A DNA stretch of 64,000 nucleotides from Pithys albifrons albifrons (taxonomy: Eukaryota; Chordata; Aves; Passeriformes; Thamnophilidae): assembly GCF_047495875.1 (NCBI RefSeq), contig NC_092459.1:91311560-91375559 (forward strand). Direction: 5' to 3'. Below are positions 23,821 to 37,519 of this stretch, in pieces; the first letter of the stretch is position 1, and the number at the start of each line of letters is the position of its first letter. The notes under the pieces are model-generated. The model was not told where the DNA came from and made no database searches. It was given only the letters and a program-made list of their open reading frames with translations. Made by a program: the position numbers and the translations under genes.

Positions 23821-26194
23821 GAAAATTCACATGCAGAATTAGAGTGACCACGGATGAAGAATACATTACCTTTAGAGGGGCACCTTCCCTGGATGCTCAG
23901 AATCAAGCCAAGTATACCTTGGATTTAAGGTAATGGCTATCAAAAGTTCCTGAAAATGGTGACCCTTTCTCCCTTTTTTCACTCCTGATAGTTGGTGCCC
24001 TGTTATTTGAATAGTCATTATTTTCAGTTTTGTATGTAGCTGTTTGTCACTTAATTGAAATGAACTGTCATCCGGGCACCCTGATCAAAGTAAAAACCAT
24101 GAAATCCCACGTGTTGCACTTTTGAGAGAACAACAATGAAGCTAACCTCTCACCCTTGACTTTCTTTTAACCCTAATTTTGAAAGACAGTAGCAAACAAT
24201 TCAGCTAACTTCTTAAGTAAAAGAATATTCAAACTAGCGCGATTGTAATGCAGTGTCCTTTTCAAGTGAATGGAAGGTCTCAGAGTAATGCATACAAATA
24301 CAGAGGCTGGGTAAGTTCATTACTTTGGAGTTTCTGGTGTGGTAATAGCAGTGAAATGGTTAAAAGGCCGACTTTAAAGTGGTCACAATTAGGCTTCAAA
24401 GTTAACACCCCACCCCACTGAGATGAATGGAAGCAGTTGACATTTCTTAGTGCTATTGTTTCAGTCTGGCTTGCTATAGCTTCTAAAATGAGACAACAGT
24501 ACATCTGTTTACATTCTGCTTCCGCAAACCCAGATGGGCTAGAAACTTCATTGTTTTTTAAGTGGAAGCTTAGATTCTGGAGAATACAGCAATATCCACG
24601 GGGTATCTGTAGGAAGAAGAGCTGAAAGCCGCCTTAATCACAGACATGTCCTCCTTCTCTGTAAACTTCCATTGTCCCAGGACAAATCTGTAAACCACTG
24701 GGGAAAAATAATACATATTTGCGCTACTCTTTACTGATGATATGACATGCACGCAATAACTTCTCAACAAGTTCCTAGCATGCAATTTTTCATAAATGGA
24801 TGTAGGATTTTGAACTTTTTTAGTAAATGGTGTGTAGAAGGTAAAGGTCTCGCTTTTACTGAGTGTGGTAGGTTCTCTTAACCTCTCCTTACAGGAAATT
24901 CTCCTATCTCTAGAGAAAGCCAGAATTTCACCCAGGAGAGTTTGAGACCAGATGTTACTTTCTATGTTCACATGGGCAGAATCCTTTAATTTACCTCTGA
25001 GAGCGATATAAGAAGAAATAAGATACTTGAGAGGTAATCTTCCATTTTTCTGATATTTTCATAGGGCAGCTAATGTTAGCTGCAGTAAGATTTTAGGAAC
25101 TGGGCTGGATTAATAAAGGTGCAAGTAGGGCCAGAGTTTGTAGCAGATGGTCTCTATTACCCCATGCCTCAGTTCATGTAGGCAGTACACAGTGTCCTTT
25201 CTGACTTTTGCTGAGGGGTCTGCACAGTGGCAAACTGCCCTCAGTAGCAGCCAGGACCCTATGAGAGCTGCTCTGATAAAAGCGTCCCATTAGATATGCT
25301 TAGGCTGTGGATTGAAACCAGCTGTGAATCTGTCGGAAAGATTTTCCTCATTGTGCTTTCATCAGGGTGGAAACTTTGGGGCTCATTCTGCATATATATG
25401 TATTTTGGGCTTCATTGCTCTGACTTTGCAAGTCCTAGAGCCTGCCAGTGATAAGAGCTCTCATGCATACAGGCTCCTTTTTTTATCTTGGCATCCAAAG
25501 CCCCTGTTTTCTCTTTTGCCTATGGACAGCACAGCTTGTGCTTTGGAAATGACATTGTGGGCTTTTCCAAATGGTGTCTCCCAGATTTCAACCCCGAATG
25601 TATCATATGGTGTCTGTGCTTTGGGCTCATGAAGCCTATTTCATGCCCAGATTCAAGTAGCATTTTTGTCTGAGTATAAAAGACAGTGCCTCTGAGCCTA
25701 GACAGGCCTCCACGTTGTCTGAGACAACCATGAACATTTTGAGAGTGTGAGTTGTCTCCTTTCTTGTTCTCCTCAATTCCTGTGTTTATGTGGAGGAGCA
25801 CAGCAGTCTGGTCTGTATGAAAAAAATGCTGAGAAAATCCAACAGGAATATTTATTTTGAAGTCTTCTCTCATGAGATAGTTTTATCTTTCTATTGAAAA
25901 AAATGCTTTAAAAATAAAATAATGTTAAGTAATGCTGGAGAAAAGCAATTCCAGTGTGATAAAACTCCTACAGTGTGGAGCAAGAACCACTCAATTTAAC
26001 TGCAAGAGTAAGGATATATATTTTAATCAAAGAGGGGGTTAGAGGATAGCATCAAATATGCATTTATTACATTTGTTTCCATTTTCAATTTTCCTAGTCC
26101 ATTTCTGACTGGATTTCTACAGTATTACATTACATAGACTTGAGTTACATCTTATGCATCTTATGGAAGAAAATACATAGCCTATTAGACCTTT
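23821..26194. other. Non-coding stretch, nothing recognised
   Basis: Frames of 133 codons (minus, 24570-24971) and of 106 (plus, 25312-25632) and 117 codons (minus, 25520-25873) are present; the last two overlap on opposite strands. None shows a known domain or convincing splice sites. I treat them as chance. Confidence 0.6.
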
Positions 26195-26330
26195 CAAATG
26201 TAGTCAAAATGACTTCTCCAAGGCTACAGCAGGTCAGTGGTAGAGCTTGGAAAAGAAGTTAGGGGGTGTTTGAGCCAGTTCTGTTTGCTTTAGCAAGCAA
26301 ACCAACCTGCCTCACTGCATTATAGTGCAT
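26195..26330 (-). repeat. MIR-like SINE relic, reverse orientation
   Basis: AAATGACTTCTCCAAGGCTA (26207-26226) followed by GTCAGTGGTAGAGCTTGG (26233-26250) matches well the reverse-complement MIR segment that reads, in general form, GTGACTTGCCCAAGGTCACA then AGTGGCAGAGCTGGG. The downstream CCTGCCTCACTGCATTATAG (26307-26326) fits the 5' part of the same element. Among the four MIR-like candidates here this match is the strongest. Confidence 0.5.
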
Positions 26331-27180
26331 TGTGATATCTAAAGGTTCAGATGCCAAAGTTTGTATGTTAACCCTAACACAAACAGTTTCCTGAATAGAC
26401 CAGAATAAAATATTGCAATAGCTTCATTTGTACCCTAAGCTGCTTTTTGCCTCATAGTTGAAGGTGGCTTTTGATGATAGAATTATCTTTTAGGGAAAAT
26501 GAAATAACCAGGGATTGAAAGGGACAAAGCTGGACAGGGCAGAAATCTGCCATCATGATGACATTACAAAACAACTTCTGAAAAATTAACATTTTATGAG
26601 AAGAAAAAAAAATAATTTTTTTAAATTTGTCCTCTTTTATTTTTCTTTTAGGAAAGAAAATGAAGTCTTCCATTTTAAGACTATTTAGTTTTGAGTAAAT
26701 TCTGGATTTTCATTTTGTGGTGCATTTCTGTAGTCAGTCTATAGTTAGCATGCCTATTGCTCGCAGTCTCTTTGCTGGCCTGAGCTTGCTTGCCAACTGG
26801 TATTTGCCACTAAGCAGCAGAATCACAGTTCTCTTTGAGCAGCTTGGGACATTCTGGCATTTGTTATCCCAGAGAGAAGAATGAAGGATGCAGACGGTCA
26901 CTCCTGTAGGTCTCATGAGAAATGCAATAGGAAAAGAGACTAGAAAATTGAAACAACATTTTTCAGCTCATGAATACTAAACATTGAAATGTCTTCCCAA
27001 AATAGCCTGGAGTTTTCTTTCTTATTGGAAATTCTTTTTAAAAAATCCAACAAAACAGAAGAGTTGATATTTACTTAATTATCCCAGGTCAGGAAAAAAA
27101 AGCTGAACAGTGAAGTAATTTATAGGATTAAATTCCTATATTTTTTCAGTTCTAGTTATGATAATGCTGTACAAGGATTT
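26331..27180. other. Non-coding stretch before the TTCCC array
   Basis: This is AT-rich sequence with no recognised gene or repeat. Homopolymer A and T runs occur near 26605-26625. Confidence 0.6.
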
Positions 27181-27435
27181 TTCCCTTCCCTTCCCTTCCC
27201 TTCCCTTCCCTTCCCTTCCCTTCCCTTCCCTTCCCTTCCCTTCCCTTCCCTTCCCTTCCCTTCCCTTCCCTTCCCTTCCCTTCCCTTCCCTTCCCTTCCC
27301 TTCCCTTCCCTTCCCTTCCCTTCCCTTCCCTTCCCTTCCCTTCCCTTCCCTTCCCTTCCCTTCCCTTCCCTTCCCTTCCCTTCCCTTCCCTTCCCTTCCC
27401 TTCCCTTCCCTTCCCTTCCCTTCCCTTCCCTTCCC
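27181..27435. repeat. Perfect (TTCCC)51 microsatellite; (GGGAA)51 on the minus strand
   Basis: 255 bp made of 51 consecutive TTCCC units with no interruption, preceded by GGATTT and followed by TCTCTTTTTCTTC. The lack of any substitution in 51 units implies recent expansion or ongoing instability, or assembly polishing of a longer array. One strand is all purine and the other all pyrimidine, so triplex (H-DNA) is possible. The minus strand has 51 GGG tracts with AA spacers, a strong G-quadruplex pattern. The unit contains no stop in any frame, so open frames of about 110 codons (SLPFP repeat on plus, GKGRE repeat on minus) run through it. These are by-products of the repeat, not genes. The motif is a rotation of AAGGG, the unit expanded in human RFC1 disease alleles. 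Confidence 0.97.
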
Positions 27436-30400
27436 TCTCTTTTTCTTCATTTTTTCCACCCTAGACAATGAAAATAGTTTAATCTAACAGCTTTTCCATT
27501 GTGGTCTGTGCACCAGAGCTGGCTTGTAAAACTTTTTCTTTCAGTGCTTTTATTGTTCAAGAACTGATGCTTCCTGTTAATTCTGGCTATGCATTTTGAT
27601 GTTGTGAATGAGTATGCTTAGAAAAAAGAATGTTACTAATCAAGTATATACCTTTTGCACAGCTTTATGTTCTTATTAAATAGAAAATGACACCAGAACT
27701 GCAGAGGTAATAACTCCTCTGAAAGACTGAGTCAACTGCAAAAAATAAACAAAAACCAAAACAATGGGAGCAGAGAATAAGAGAAATCTGAGACTCCTTC
27801 ACTTCAGGCATTTAGTAAGGAAGAAGAAGCAGCACAGGTAAAACAGCACAGAGCATAGCTCAAACTGCATGCATTTAAAACTTGATGGTATAGGAACTGT
27901 GTTTTGGGTTGCTTTTCAAGGAGCTGAAAGTCAGTGGGGTTCTGGTTCATGGCAGGGACTAACAAACCAAGTAGGGATCAATTACAATTTAAATAGAGAA
28001 GTGAGAGCTACTTGATTCTGGCTGCTGCATCACACTGAGTTTTTTGTTTCCATATTGCCTGTTGCAGTTTTATTGTTCCGATGCTTCATATTTGTGTAGT
28101 TTGAAGGTTGTGTACGTGACTAGATTCACTCCCTTCTGGGATATAGGCCAAGTGATTGTTTATTTTGAGCACCTCCATTTTTTAAGGGTTCAAACCTGAA
28201 GAGTTTTGCCTTGAAAAGAACACAGAACCTGTCCTCTAAAACTCAGTTGTCTGTGTGGTGTGTCAACAGGACACAGAAAAACAAAAGAAAAAAAATTTGG
28301 GTTCTCCTATGCTGGAACCCAGATTGTGTACCTGGTTGTGGTCCAGGCTAACGGAAGCAAAGTTGAACAGTGACATCATCCTGTCTCTCCATTTCTCTTC
28401 CTTAACCTCCTAATTGCCCTGGAGCATTACCTAAGATTTAGATGTGGTCTTCTGGTGAGATGGTTGTGAGATCAGTGCTGACTTTACCATGTGTGGAATA
28501 GGTGCAATAGTTACAGAATATATACTATAAAGTGTGCATAACCTATGTATTCCACTCCTCTGTTGTGTTAGTGAATCTACCCAATGCAAGAGTAGCAAGA
28601 GGACATGCTTTCTAAAAGGACAACATGAACATGGGTGCTGTAAGGATAGCTGGCTTAGAGTTAACTTTCCCCTCAAATTCTTTCTTGCTAATTTAGAGAA
28701 GTACAGTTTGTGTTGCTGAAGGAACTTAATGTAAAAGAAATACTTGAGTTGAATTAAAAAAAAGTCCTATAAGCATTTCTATAGGTTCTGGCTCTTTGAT
28801 TGCCTATTTTTAGAACAAGATGTCAGCTGATACAGCTCCTTTGAAAATGCACTTTGGATTCAGGGGAAAAAAAGAAGGACAAGCTGTGAAGTCTTAATTG
28901 TTAAAAGTGTGACAATAGCTTAAAAACAGAGTGCAAAGCCTGGTCTGGCAGCTGGAGGAAGGGATCCTTTATTAATAGTCACAAGGAATGGGTGGATAGG
29001 GCCCGAAAAAGGCAGCAGAGGATATAAAAAGAAGCTTTGTAAAATGAAACCATTGCCAAAACCCCTTACTGGACAATTTTTGAAAGAGCCTGCATTGTAC
29101 AAGCATCAAGATAAAACATGGTGAGCATGATAAACAATCTCTAACCAATATGCCTCACTTAAAGTGAAGGTGCACCAGTGCTGCAGCCCAGCTCTGCTGT
29201 GGCAGACAGCTTGATGGGCTGGAGATGAACACATGTGGCTTGCTGACAACAGCCTCTGATTTCATGACTCAAAGTTTCTGTCTGCAAAACCACAGATGGT
29301 GGTTATGGTGACTGGAGAGGGCATTTGTCGAATAATCATCACACTCCAGTATTCTGTAATCTGACAAGTACCTCTAATGTCCTTGCAACTGGTAGCCATG
29401 CTGCTCTGCTATTATGGCCTGGGACATATAACTCCAAACACTCATTTCCTGGGGGAGGTTACAGAAAGATCCCTTTCTGTAGAGATTTTATGTCACCACA
29501 GTCTCCCAAGAGCAAACCCCCAATTAAAGCACAACTGCATGTTTTCTGTGGCCAGGAACTGACTGTATGGGAGATAGCAGGACTGCAAAATCCCCCTTGT
29601 TGCTCCAGCCCCAGCTGCAGGACCAGTCTGCTCCCTGGCTGCCTGGGTGTCCAGCAGTGCAGTGTCCCATTTTAGAATATGCCTGGCTGTTTATGGCAGA
29701 TTCAGACCACTGCAGTTTTCCTGTTATTTAATAAAATAAGTCCTTAACTGTCAATAACTCCCAGAAGTTGAGAAAGCCTTGGGAACAGAAGGGCTGCAGT
29801 TCTAGGGAAGTTTTGATTTCTATGTCCATAAAATCACTTAGGTGCAGGTGCCCTGTCTCATGCCGTGCTGACTTTGTGTGAGATCTGACGTTGTTCTTCA
29901 CTCTATAATTCCAAGAGCTCAGGAGGTGAGGGGTAGTGGGAGGATGGTGGGGTGGTGTGTGTGTTGTGTTGAGGAATTAAAAGCTAAAATCTGAGCCTGA
30001 TTTTCAGTATCCTACAAATTTACCCCAAGTTGCCTGTGCAAATTATAATCCCTCCTTTCAGGTTTGTCCTTTCCATGTGGGTCAATGGCAACTAAATGCC
30101 TGATACATCAAGTCCAGAAACTTGCTGGCACTGTCAGTATCCCTGGCACCATCACATAGTGACACTTATTTTGACTGTAGTACATGTCAAATGTATTCTC
30201 AGGATCAGTCTTTTCTGTGAGCATGGTATCAGAGCAGCTTCCCTTCTCTACAGCTGCCCTCAGCTGCAAGTGTGTTACACCAATAGGAGATGTTTTTGGC
30301 TTCATCTTAGTTATAACCATGTTATTAGATTTGTTTGTGTGTTGTTTTGCTTTTTCTAAAAGATTGTTTTCCTTTTCAACCAGTGATCTTAGCCACCTTC

Positions 30401-33400
30401 ACTGGGGTTGATGGGAATCTCTGCTCCTACTACTCTGCAGCAGATGTCCTTTCTAAAGTGTTTCTTTTCTTCCTGTACACTGTACAAAGCCAGTTTCACC
30501 TTTGATAGCTGTTTAATAGTTTAATAGTTTATTTGCAAGGAGCATTGGCAAGATAGGTGTTTTCTTGCAAGTTTTCCTGCACAACCTTTTTTCTTCACCT
30601 TCTTGCCTTCTCTGGGAAGCACCAATAATAGGAGCAGCAGAGCTACCAGATGAGTTGCTGTGTTGTTCAGCTTTACTTTAGGTGGTATAAGTAATTAGGT
30701 AGTTAGAAGACCAGTCCTGTGTTCATGTGGTATTTCTGTAGTTATAAGTGAAGTAAAAATGCAAAAGTTGCTTGTGGCACTGATAAGGAGAGTTGGTGTT
30801 ACTGAAATGGGAGAGGAACTGTATTTCCATGAGATGGTTGGGATTTTGTCTGCTGGATTCTTTCCTTTCCCACGCAAGATAAATGTCTACAGGGCTACCC
30901 TTCTATATACTGTGTAGGAACTTGCCCAACCTGATTGTAAAAAGAGGTTGATTGCATCTGCATTCATTGATAACTTCCAGGTTGAGAATCCATTATGGTA
31001 GACTTTATAGAATGTGATCAGAAGGAAAGGCAAAGGCAAATTCTCTTTGTTGCAACCACTGATAAGATATATTCCCACTGTTTTCTTATCAATGTAATGC
31101 TGGCATGTGACAGAAAGAGGGAGAACACCTTCCTAATTGTGCGAGAGTATACACTATTATTTCTATTGGCACAGCCAGAAGTCTGGTTAGATTGGCTCCC
31201 TCTGCTCAGATATGCTTTTAGAGAAAAAGGGCTTACTTTCCTTCATACATCCTACCCCTGAGTGCTAAATCATGATTTGCTTTCATGTTTCAGATGTTCC
31301 ATACTAAAATACGTTCATCAGAATTTCCAGTTTGGTCCCAGGGAAGCCCTCCTCACAGTTTTCTAAATGATGAAAAGTTGACATTTGAATTATTGCTAGC
31401 CATACATCTGATCAACAGAAAATATCAGGTACATTAAAGGAGGCAATTCAACTTCTTTTTACTCAGTTCAGTTTTAAAGTGTGTTGAGCACCCTAGCTAT
31501 ATAAGAACATATTATTGCTGTTGTGCATTATTACTGTTATAATCCAGGAGGAACACATCCTTTCAGGACCTACTCATTTAGCAGATGTCACGTGAAGCTG
31601 AACTGTAGTCCATCTGTAGGGAAACTTCTTGCTACTGTAGGATAGCCATGGTGATGCTGTGCTTTGTGAAACAGGAGGACTATTAATCCCAGTGACTGAG
31701 GCACATTTCCAGCATGTGAGGGCCTCACCCTGATTTTTTTGAGGTAGGCAATTCTTAAAATAGATTTATCTCCCTATCTTTCCTTTGCTGGCCTTTTTAC
31801 TACTTTTAGACATCAGTTGCCTTTGTGGGTCTCATTTATGGTTATAGTTACTAAAAAATGCAACTGGTTTGGGTACCCCACCTAAATAGTTTAACTGAGA
31901 ACCTACAATACTTGCTGTTCTCCCTCTTCTTCAAAGCTAGACTATGACTGATGAAAACTTGCAAGAGATTCGTTTAATATGCTATTATTTTTTTTGAGCT
32001 ATTTCTTTTCTCTCTCTCAGTATTGCAACAGTGCAGTTTCATTGTACTTTATTTCTTTTTCCATTATGCAGAATAAAAATTAATTTTGCTCCTTAGACTT
32101 TAGACCCTTTGAAATGAAATAGAGTTTGCCTGTACTTAGCTGGTTAGAATCTTTAGAGCTCCTCCTGTTTTGTTGTATAGAGAGTGCCATAGCTGATTAA
32201 AATAGATTTGATCTTTTGTCTAATCCTTTAGATCAGCAGGTGAGATTTTTGATTTCGGATCTCCAGCAGTATCACAAAGCTGTAAGTTATCACTACATGC
32301 CTCCATAAGAAAAAAAAAATTTCATTAGATTTAGCCAGGTTTTGTAAATCCTAGTGATTAATTTAGAATATATCTGAAGAGATAGTCTATGAGTGCAGCT
32401 AGGCTATTGAGCTTCCTCAATTCTACAGAAACAGAGAAGACAGAAAAATACAAAGTACCGAAAATTCCGTCACTGTCTCCTAAACCAGGACTAAATATGA
32501 TGACATAAATGCAAATATATAAAAATATATATGTATACACGCAATTCTGCACATGTTCTTCATCAGCTCTGGCCTCAATTTTTAAAGTATTAATATGCAT
32601 GACCTATACTACATACCTATACACGTGATAAACATATGATAAAAATTAGAGACAGGGCAAAATGCCTTGCAGAATTTGTGGTCCAAATGACAAGATTTAT
32701 TCCATATGAATGCCTACAGTGTGGTAACTTAAGTTCTTCCTCATCAGATAAATTGAGTTCATTCATGTCCTAATAAGTCGTAGCTGCTCTAGGAAGCTCT
32801 CTAAGCTTTCCATAACCAGACGTGCCACTAGTAATCTTTCCAAAATGTGATGTCAATGGAACTGCAGCTGGTTAAAGGGCTGTGCAGGGCAAAAAGTGGT
32901 ATTAATGGCTAATAAAGGCTAATTCTTTTGCAAGCAAAATTAGCTCGCTTCACTAGCTTGTTATGACTTGAAGTGTCTGGCTGTTGAACTATGCATCTGG
33001 CTCATTTGTTACTCTCAAAGAGATCGTACCCTGACTGACAGCTGTACTGGACTGGAAGAAAGTAGCCCAAATGAGTGAGAACAAGAGGACTTCGGTTTGT
33101 GTGACTTTAGGACAGTGGCAATCCATGCAAACCACCTTAATCAGAAAAAGAGGTGAGCCCAACAAAGAGTGTGTGTGGCTCGGGGCACTAGTTTTCCTTA
33201 AATAACTGGTTCCTAATGCAAACTTTGTTGCTCACAGATTTTGCCTTCCACTCCCATTATATATGGCTACCAAAAAGACACAAATGTCCAGTTACTGGCT
33301 GCATCAACCGCAAAAAATCACTAGAAACTTAACTTCCAGCACATCCCAGATGTGATGCTCTGAACAGCACCAGAATAATGTAAGCTCTGTGGATGTGTAT

Positions 33401-36400
33401 TTTTACTCACTGATGTTTTGGGGTAAATGTCACATCAGAGTGTTTTTATTATCAAGTTCCTGTTCCTTCACAATGCAGCTGTACCTATTCTAAACTCCTC
33501 CATCAAAGGAGACCATTTCCTTTTTCTCTTAATCTCAGATCAGTTTACTAAGACTGACTGTCCCTGACTTCCTTAAGCTTGCCCGGCATAAAAGCTTTCT
33601 TAAAATCTTTCTTACCTCCTTTCTTTCCTTAGCATATACTTAGAAATGTGTGTGTGTGTACATATAAACTTGGTCTCACACACGTGCCCATGCATGTTTT
33701 AATCAGTTTCTACTTCAGTCCTGCAGCACTGGGCATGGTCAGACTGGGAAAGGGCTCATGGAAAATGTTACTGCAAAGAGCAGTGAAACTCTCACTTCCT
33801 TGTGTACTTCCAAGTGGTTTTAATGCCTTCTTTATGAGATGTTTCAAATTTCTGAACTCTGTGATAATACTACACAGACAAATGTGCACTAAGGTCAAAG
33901 CTGATTATTTTTTCACTGCGGTATTGTTTTTGCAGGTGATTTGAGACTCAGAGTCAATATAGGTCATCCAGAGTGAGAGGCTGGTGATGTTGCCTTTTGT
34001 GCCATTAAACCCTTGAATGTTGTTCCTGGATTAAATGTTCATAAAAAACACATGGAAATATTGGTTTATGTTGTTAAGTAAATTCTGGGTCCTGAACTTT
34101 TTTTTCATTATAAAATGGTATTTGAGTTAAAAGAAGACTTTGTAATAATGAATGAGTGAGTTTGGCTTCTGTAGCATGCCTGTGATTGCTTTCTTTGCAC
34201 CAGAGACCCCTGTGAATTTCTGCCTCCAGTGTTTTAGTAGAGCGTGGAACTGGAAAGCGAAATCTTTCAAGAGAAGACTCATAGATCCAACTCGTCACTG
34301 CAAAAATGACAAAGAACATACTTAGAAATATAATGCTTGAAATTGTACTTTTCCATTTGTATTGCTTTATTCCTTATGGAAGTTTTTTTTGGATTAGCCA
34401 TGGTTAGATACAGCTTGGGTGCCCAGCTGTGTAAGAGGCTGAGAGATGGTGAAAAACAGGAATATAAATGATCTTTGCCTACTGAGGATCTCAGGAAAGC
34501 ATGCAAGATGAAACTCCCAGTATTTTCACACCAAAAGGGATTTTTCTCATGCAGAAAAAAAGAAAATAAAAGAAGCAGCTCTTTGATCCCAACATAAAGA
34601 TGTACTCATGAATTGTATAGAGGGGGGTATAACTATGGTGTTTACTAGATGGTAACTTTTCACATTGAAAAGATAATGAGAAGTTATAGAAGAGAAATCT
34701 TGTAACAACCAAGATGGTAGATAAGGGAACTGGAGATCATATTGGACCTAGAACAAAACTACCCATTGAGAAATGCATTTGCAAGGATCAGTTGCAAGTG
34801 AGACTGGGGCTGGCGAGTCCGTCTCTTCTCACGTGCCAGCACAGTTGGAATGGCAGGAGTACGTCAATGCTGCTCACCATGCTCAGGCTGCAGGACAGCT
34901 GCTTCTCTGAATCTCAGTTATAGAAATGTTAGTGCCATGTACTACCAGCAAAGACCTGTAGAAAATCTCTAAAGATATCTTGATGTGAATGGAAAGTCAG
35001 AATGGTCTGTTTCTTGCTGGGTCAGACTGGATCTCTGTAAGGAAGCAAAGAAGTGCTGAAATAACATAGGATGTGACATCTTCCTGCTCCCATTAACTTT
35101 TGCCAGTGTTCTTCCTCTCAGTCTGTGACCCCTAATAGATCAAATCTCAATACTGAGTCCAGTACAGGCGTAGTAGGCCGAGTTGCTTTTCATCTTTTTC
35201 ACATTATGGTCTACACTGTGGCCAAAGTTATTACTTGTCCCTCTCCTTTGCCTGCTGGGGAAATTCAGCTCTATATGAATGTTCTTGATTGTGTTCTACT
35301 GTTATCACTCTACCTCCAAGATTTCAGTTGTTCTTGGTACCCTCTTATCAAAAGCAAAAATGCTGCTCAAACTTTCTTTTGCTTCTTCATTCTCCTTGGT
35401 TTCTTCTGCTGTAACTGCACATCTGAAATTTTTGTTTTTGCTTTTCTGTCTTTAAGTCTATGAAGCTGGTTTTGTGCAAAAAATAACACCATGCTACAGC
35501 AACAGCAAGCAGTGGTGCAGTTGCCACAGTGCTAAGTTGATAATGGAGTCAGAGCTGAAGCATTCCTACTTCTGTGCTTCTGTACTTTCAGCTCTTTCTC
35601 AGATCTGGTTTCCTGATTTGTCTTGTTAGCACTGATTTGCTTTGTTAGTAAGAGTTACAGTAACTAGATCTCGATTTTTCCCTAGCATGGGCAAATAAGC
35701 AGTGATGGCCTCCTCTCCCTGGTTTTCCCTTGGCAAACTTCCCAGAAAGATGTGTACTTAATTGTAATTTGCTTTCTGTGGTCAGCAGCAATAGCTCATC
35801 TTTAGTATCTCAACAACATCTCTATATTTAACTCTGTGTCTAAGGCCTCATTTGATCTCATACAGAGTAACTCTATATTTCAATTAAGTTGACTATATGC
35901 AGCAAAGATGATCACATTTATTGTATATACTATTAGTTACTCTTTCATTTGCTACTTCATTGTCTTGTTGGGACTTCAAAACAAACAAGCAAAAAACCCA
36001 CTGCCACTTTCTCTTGGAAAAGTTATATAATTTTCTGAGGAAGGCATCCTCTCTACATCTAGTATATCTTACTAAAGCTGGTTTTGAATTTTAGGCAGAC
36101 AAGCAGTTATCTGTCAATATGCTTCAAAAGAAACCATGAAACAAGCAGGTCATAAATCCAGGAGTGGCACAAGGGTGGGAATATGAGACCCGTGATATGT
36201 AAATATGAGTCTTTCAGTTTATCCTCCCCTATTTCCACCTTGGTTCTAAATATACTGCTGACATCCTTGTGAGAAAACAAACACACTGAGCTTGGACATT
36301 GGTGTTTTTGGAAGGGCAATGGAACCATTAGTTTTGGGTTAGTTTCATTTCTGTAAACTTCCTAGGTAATGTATGTAAAGAAACACTAAAAACCTTATAA

Positions 36401-37519
36401 TAAAATGTTTAATTTAAAATCTAACATTTCAATTAAAAATATTTTTAATGTAAGTAAAACTGACAACTTGCAATCCAGATATATATCCTGCTCTCTAGGA
36501 ACTCCTGTTCTGGCTTAAGAAAAGTAAAATTTGTATCTGACATGCATTAAAAACTGCTGTAGAGTAAGAAGGTTGTATCACAATGTCTAACTTGGCTGTA
36601 GCATTTGCATCAGATAAGTCAGCAATACTTTGTTAGCTGTTGTTGTAACTGTATTTTATGCAGGAGAATGGTAACCAACCCTGTGTGTCCTGGAATGAAT
36701 CTTTTCCTACTGTTGGTCAGGTGGTTTTGTTTCCTACCTCTAACCTCAGGGAATGTAAGGCAAAGTGACGTTGAAAAAAGCCAAAGAAAGTTGAGTTGAA
36801 ATTAAATAAAAAACTCAGCTAGGTTTGCAGTGGGGAGGGAATTGTGTGTAAAAATAGGATGTTGATATTGAGATATTATTATCCAGCTTTTCCAGATTTC
36901 ATGTCTTTCACCTGTCACTATCTTTTCTGTCCAGTTTAATAATCATGCGTGGTCATCCCTAAACTGAATTTTTTAGGAAGTTTGTGATTTGCCACTTCGT
37001 ACTCTTAGCACTGTTTATGAAGCACAGAAAACCCATCCAGTTTTGTAAATGGCACCTCTTAAGGAATTTGCAGCTTCTTCTGAAATATACCGTGTGAATG
37101 ACAGGAATTCTGGTTTTGAACTTTTATATGTAATCATGCTTTGTTTTGTAACAGCTAATTAGGGATGATTTCTGATAAAAACATTGATTTAGCTTTGCTG
37201 CAAGCTTTTCAGGATATCTTTCAGGATTTCTTTCTGTTGCCATTCAGTGAATAGTTCAAGTCTCTTTTTCTAGCTTTTATCTCAATGCTCTAGTTACTCC
37301 ATTGTTAAATGAAATGTTACTGCATTGTAAAATATTAAAAGTTGCTTATGAAATCTGATAAGTTTTTAAAATATGATTTATTTCAACAGATTTTGCATAA
37401 GCAGTAAGTTTCATTAAATAATTATGACTATCTCACAGATGAGCAATACGTCTTTTAGGGTTTTTTAGAAGAATTAACATGCTGTCCCAATGCATGTGGA
37501 TTCCTAACATCTGAATCTG
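27436..37519. other. Long non-coding stretch, largely featureless
   Basis: I recognise no gene in these 10 kb. Short open frames of up to 116 codons (for example 29325-29675 and 35125-35463 on the plus strand) resemble nothing known. Small points: a short TG run near 33645-33658, a TAATGGCTAATAAAGGCTAA block of homeodomain-like sites near 32904-32923, and AT-rich sequence at 36390-36460. Confidence 0.65.

Noticed and set aside
27181..27435. Possible CRISPR-like array
   Set aside because: Units are 5 bp and contiguous, with no spacers. It is a microsatellite.
27136..27487. Open frames of about 110 codons on both strands through the TTCCC array (SLPFP and GKGRE repeat peptides)
   Set aside because: The pentanucleotide has no stop codon in any frame, so the frames are an automatic result of the repeat.
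33645..33658. TG dinucleotide runs (also near 1162 and 63555) as microsatellites or Z-DNA tracts
   Set aside because: Each is only about five to seven units, too short to be notable.
35125..35463. 112-codon frame with hydrophobic C-terminus
   Set aside because: The hydrophobic run derives from a TTC/CTT-rich stretch, and no membrane-protein family is recognisable.
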